A stretch of 64,000 nucleotides of DNA. Origin: Pratylenchus scribneri. Its lineage: Eukaryota; Nematoda; Chromadorea; Rhabditida; Pratylenchidae. The position numbers were made by a program, and so were the translations under genes. The notes under the pieces were generated by a model. That model saw only the letters and a list, made by a program, of their open reading frames with translations. It was not told the origin of the DNA and did not search any database. Positions 59,905 to 64,000 of this stretch are shown here, piece after piece (the first letter of the stretch is position 1; every line of letters begins with the position of its first letter). The DNA lies in NCBI GenBank assembly GCA_030063045.1, contig JAQSEB010000027.1, forward strand, positions 310,001 to 374,000. The letters are read 5' to 3'.

Positions 59905-60340
59905 ATGAGAGTGACTTGTAATCAATGCAGCTTTATTTGTAAGATTCTCATTTTTCTGACACAACTTAATCCAAATTTTATGCAGATGACTACGAACAAC
60001 TACAGCAAATAGCTCTCGCCATAATGGCTTTCGCCATCGTTCAAATTAGTTTAATGGTGGAGTGTTCAATCCAATTTTCCTGATTACTATGCTTGCCGGT
60101 GGCTTATATACTTTATTCAGTGGAATGGAAGATTTTGAAAGGAATAATTGGACCAACTGCCCCAGATGCGGATTCAACAATGGTCAATTGCCCCAAGAGC
60201 CACAAAATCTGAGAATCAACATGAACACTTTAATTGATGTGAGTGAGGTCATCAGAAATTGTATTGTTTTCCTAAAAAAACTGTACAAATTGGAATATAT
60301 ATTTGTTGGGCTAGGTGATTCTATATTTTCCGAAATATGA
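59905..60340 (+). pseudogene. Two-CxxC small membrane protein, member 6, apparently frameshifted
   Basis: Exon 1 (59905-59938) encodes MRVTCNQCSFI and ends in the same phase as members 1-4. Exon 2 from 59986 reads DYEQLQQIALAIMAFAIVQI in frame, but the rest (FNPIFLITMLAGGLYTLF, then NCPRCGFNNG) is in another frame that opens at 60050. The shift lies between about 60035 and 60062. A donor at 60239 could shorten the tail. Either a recent pseudogene or a base-call error. Confidence 0.6.
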
Positions 60341-60950
60341 GGATTTATCGAATGATCAAAATAAAGAAGCCAAAAAATCCACTCTAATTTTTGGCAAAAA
60401 TTTCTATAATAAATTGAACATTTTCCAAAATTGGCCATATCATTTCCAATTTTGGTTTATTTTATAGTATTTGAGTTTAACAAGCCTTTGGAGCCATGAA
60501 TGAGATTTATAATTCTTAAGATAAAGGTTTGAAAGATAAATGTTTGAATATCTTATGAGTAAAATATGTGAAAAAATTTTTAATAATATAATCAAAAAGG
60601 GTGATTTTTTTCTTTAAAATAATCAAATTATATATTTTAATTTTATCTAGTAATTTCAGGGATGATGCCCATTTCGCTGGATGGATGAAATTGGAAATTG
60701 GTGATGGACTGGATGATTGATGATCAAATTGAAAACAATTTTGGAATTAATTTTTTCAATAAAAATTCCCTCAATATTTTTTGCTTGAAATAAACATTTC
60801 TTTTTGCATCACATCATTTAACCGCCTTATTCTCTTTTACTTAACAAAAAATTAAAAGATTTAAATTTGCTAAATATTTTTTTTTTTGATCAAAAATTCT
60901 TTTTGCATCCAAAAAGTCTTTTTTTAATTCAAATATATTATTTAAATTGT
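60341..60950. other. Intergenic stretch
   Basis: AT-rich, with a short GC-richer patch near 60660-60730 (GATGATGCCCATTTCGCTGG) that may be a terminal exon or 3' UTR of the preceding gene. Confidence 0.4.
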
Positions 60951-61225
60951 ATTAAATCAGAAGCAGATTTTAGACCCTACAAACTTTGTACCAATTTGTA
61001 GATCTCATCGAGACGCATTGATTGGTAAATAATTTATCATGGTTTTGCCCAAAATTAAAGGGTATTAAACCGTTTAAACAATATTTTTTTTGTTTTAAAC
61101 AATTTAATTTTGGACCAAAACTTAACATTTTATGTACCAATTGACACTTCCCGATGCGATCTAGAAAATGGTATATGATTTGTAGAGTCAAAAACCGGTT
61201 TCAGATTTTTAGAAGTCAAAAACTA
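60951..61225. mobile_element. Foldback element, CG-core family
   Basis: Arms GATCTCATCGAGACGCATTG and CACTTCCCGATGCGATCT, plus AATCAGAAGCAGATTTTAGA and its imperfect complement. It lies within 90 bp upstream of the PPPDE gene start and may overlap its promoter. Confidence 0.75.
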
Positions 61226-61310
61226 ATCTTTGGCTAAAAAAAGTATTTTTTGGTTAAAAAACTATTTTTGGGAAATTTTTTCTATTTCTGCTGTATAAAA
61301 ATTAATTAAA

Positions 61311-63922
61311 ATGATTAAAAATAAAAAAAATTTAAAGATGTCGAAAATTGGGCATTTATTTTTCCTGTTAATTTTATTGTCATCATTATGCCATAAAAAA
61401 TATAATTTAATTGTGGAAGGTGCCTCCACTTTTTATGTGGATTTACCAAATGAAAATGAAAATATTGAATTGATTCCACCTGCTAGCGGTCGAAATGGGC
61501 TCCGACGACGGAATGCATTCCGACAGCAACAACAACAAAATCCCCTCATTTGGCGACCCGATCCAACGCAAATACCTTGGGCACATTGTGGGTATTTTTG
61601 TGAGAGCTAGCCTATAAACCCTACCTACCCTAAACCCTACCCATAAAACCCATCCAGCTCTACCTAAAACCTAAACCTTTAATAATATTTTCCTAAATCC
61701 CTAATGAGTTTTAGGGTAGGCTATGTTAGGTTTTATAGTAGTTCCGGATCGGTTTAGGGACGGGATAGTATTAATTATATTAGTAGGTTAGATTGGGTTT
61801 AAAAATTCTTTTCGTACCATTTTTCAGTCCATAAACTACCTCCCCCATCCCCCCATCCCCCCCTCCCCCTATTAAAATTTTATCCCCTTTTCCCCCAATA
61901 ACAGATTATACCTTAAATTATTTTATTTTACTAGTTTTATTTTTTATTTTTAGATTCATCCAGCCAACCAACTTTTGCAGTATACCTTAACCGTTACCAT
62001 CCGGTGATTTTTAATATTTTAATTTATATAAATAAATATTTTTTTGACAAAAATATTATTTAAAAATTATTTTTCGGCGGAGAAATTATTTTTTAACATT
62101 TTTTTCAACCTTTATTGTAATAAAATTTGGCAATAGGGAAAAGGAAAATTGAACTATAAAAATTCAGTCAAATTTTTATAGCTCTAAAAAAAGGGAGAAA
62201 TTTTTTGACAAAATTAAGCGTCAAAAAATAATAATAAAATTGGTTAAATTTTAGGGCTATTTTTGGACAAATTTTTAGTGCCAAAAATAATTATAAAATT
62301 GTCCATTTAGAGCTATAAAAAGACAATTAATTTTTTTTATATTTTATAATAATAATAATCATCTTTAAAGAAATCTTTCCTCCCAAAATACAACAAAATA
62401 TTGGGCCGAGTTGCGCCAATGTAAAAATTGAATTTTTTAAAAATTTATTTATTTTTTAATTTTTATAGTTATCATAGTGGAGTTGAAATTAAATCATCTA
62501 CAACTGGTAGGGGGCAAGGTAAAACATAGCAATAAAAATTTTTAAATTGTGAATAATTTTATACAGAATATTCCCTTGAAGTTAATCGTGATAACAATGT
62601 TGCCCACATTAATCGCTTACCTCATGGAAAAACATTCATACAAAGGGGCAATTTCTATCCACAGTAAAAATTTTAATAATATCATTATAAAATAGGGAAA
62701 TATTTAATTTGTAGAAAAAAAATTGAATTTGCAGAAAAGAGTATTGAAAATGCAGAAAAGTTTATGCCGTTTCAGCGGTAATTCTCAAACCATATACCAT
62801 TGTATAGAGCTCATCAAGACGCGTCGAATGGTATATAATTTGTCATGGTTTAGTTGGTTTTGAACCAAAACCCAAAAAAAAGTTTTAAGTGGTTTAATGC
62901 CCTTATTTCTGATAAAACCGACAAATTATATACCATTCGATGCGTCTCGACGAGATCTATAGAATGGGTATAGGGTTTAGGGGTCTAGAGGACAAACCAA
63001 CTAAACCGATATAAACTTTTCTGCATTTTCAATAGTCTTTTCTGCAAATTCAATATTTTTTCTGCAAACAATCCCTATAAAATAATATATAATACAAACA
63101 CATTAACAATACCAATTTCATAGAAATTTTTTGGACCTAGAATTGTGATTTATACTACTTTTTTGAAAGTAAAATTATTTTTTTTTGTAATTAAAAATAT
63201 TTTTTTGTATTTTTTGATTGATATTAAATCAGCAACAGTATTTTAGACCCTAAAAACCTTAGAGTAGATTTTCGAGTCGCATAAAACAATATTAAAGGGT
63301 ATTAAACCGCGTAAATCATTTTTCCAATTTTTAGTTTTAAACCTTTTAATTTTGGCTCATAACCCAAAATAAAGGATATTAAAACGTTTAAACTATTTTC
63401 CAGTTTTTGGTTTTAAACTCCCGAATTTTGGCTCACATTTTTATACATTTCGATGTGTCCCGATGAGATCTACAAAATGATATCTGGATTGTGGGTTCTA
63501 AAACCGATTTCGGAATTATTAGAAGTCAAAAAATTTTGATGTAAAAATAGAAATTTTGCCAGTAAAAAAAAAGAAATTTTTTCGGTAAAAAAATAATTTT
63601 ATTAATTAATTTAATATTTCATTTTATATATTAATTTTATAAATTTTAAAGCAAAAGACGACTGATGGGCGTAACAAAATTGCATCCCGATCAAATTGAT
63701 GAATTCGTCCGCGGATTGAATCGGGATCGGTTTGGCGGTGAAAAGTACCGGCAGTTTGGAAATAATTGTAATAATTGTGCGAAGGCAATTCTAAAGTACA
63801 CGTTGAGTCCGGAAAATGCCGAATTCACAACCAAACAGAGATGGAAATCGCGATACAATCGACTGGGCAATCAGCTTCGGCGATTGCCCCGATTCATGAA
63901 GAATAGATTGAGTGGAAAATAA
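61311..63922 (+). CDS. Secreted PPPDE (C97) peptidase-like protein (6 exons)
   Basis: Exons 61311-61599, 61954-62003, 62371-62420, 62469-62506, 62567-62663, 63652-63922; 264 aa, all phases closed (exon 3 is only 50 nt). The N-terminus has a hydrophobic signal (KIGHLFFLLILLSSLCH); Met10 may be the real start. A Q/R-rich segment precedes the PPPDE fold: FAVYLNRYHP, then GRVAPIYHSGVEI with catalytic His132, then EYSLEVN, GVTKLHPDQIDEFVRGL and KYRQFGNNCNNCAK with catalytic Cys214. The basic tail is rich in R/K. PPPDE enzymes are cysteine isopeptidases/deSUMOylases and are normally cytoplasmic, so an export signal is unusual. Both catalytic residues are kept. Intron 5 holds two foldback elements. 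Confidence 0.8.
61604..61870. repeat. Telomere-like degenerate CCCTAA repeats in intron 1
   Basis: Runs such as CTACCCTAAACCCTACCC followed inversely by GTTTTAGGGTAGG-like sequence near 61690-61790 and C-rich runs near 61850. They resemble the interior of the 52078-52505 element. Likely transposon-derived rather than telomeric. Confidence 0.5.
62715..63075. mobile_element. Foldback element, CG-core family, in PPPDE intron 5
   Basis: Outer arms TTGCAGAAAAGAGTATTGAA and complement TTCAATAGTCTTTTCTGCAA; inner arms AGCTCATCAAGACGCGTCGA and TCGATGCGTCTCGACGAGAT. Close relative of 53750-54120. Confidence 0.85.
63220..63535. mobile_element. Second foldback element in PPPDE intron 5, diverged
   Basis: Starts ATTAAATCAGCAACAGTATT and ends CGGAATTATTAGAAGTC. 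It retains only one good core arm (GATGTGTCCCGATGAGATC) and duplicated TTTTCCA(G/A)TTTTT blocks. Outer ends match those of 60951-61225 and 46371-46805. Confidence 0.7.
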
Positions 63923-64000
63923 GAATTTTGAGTTTATATTAAAAATGGAAATTTGTTTAAAATATATTTTTTAGAAAGAATAAAATTAAATTAAAAAATG

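Overview
The window is AT-rich nuclear DNA from a nematode, most like a plant-parasitic tylenchid (root-knot type). The evidence is short and medium introns with TTTTCAG-type acceptors, nematode serpentine chemoreceptors, a secreted transthyretin-like protein, an ONECUT homeobox gene and a eukaryotic tRNA-Glu. The species assignment is inference. Gene models were built by hand by matching splice phase across exons; nearly every model closes to a whole number of codons.

Layout. 1-790: foldback/tandem-repeat element cut by the window edge. 1746-10050: a 13-exon SecA-like gene that has lost the ATPase core, with a 599-bp hAT-like element in one intron. 10846-24433: an inverted pair of GC-rich elements, each next to an Srsx-like receptor copy (one decayed at 12-13.6 kb, one intact at 19.8-22.7 kb), enclosing a nested transposon and an acidic coiled-coil gene (15.7-18.6 kb). 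25.2-26.8 kb: a secreted six-cysteine peptide gene and the first member of a small two-CxxC membrane-protein family. 29.4-37.5 kb: a chemoreceptor, a transthyretin-like gene, a hAT-like element, tRNA-Glu, and an SPRY gene split by a 611-bp foldback element that may act as part of an intron. 39.9-60.3 kb: further members of the two-CxxC family, mostly in divergent pairs, with a gamma-class receptor and the ONECUT gene. The ONECUT gene lies between sequences matching both ends of a family member. 61.3-63.9 kb: a secreted PPPDE (C97) peptidase-like gene.

Two themes stand out. Non-autonomous transposons are very dense: at least five insertions have clear 8-bp target duplications, and about a dozen foldbacks share one CG-rich core. 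The two-CxxC family has expanded by segmental duplication. The genes do not form one pathway. Chemoreceptors and secreted proteins fit a parasite's sensory and secretory repertoire, which is inference.
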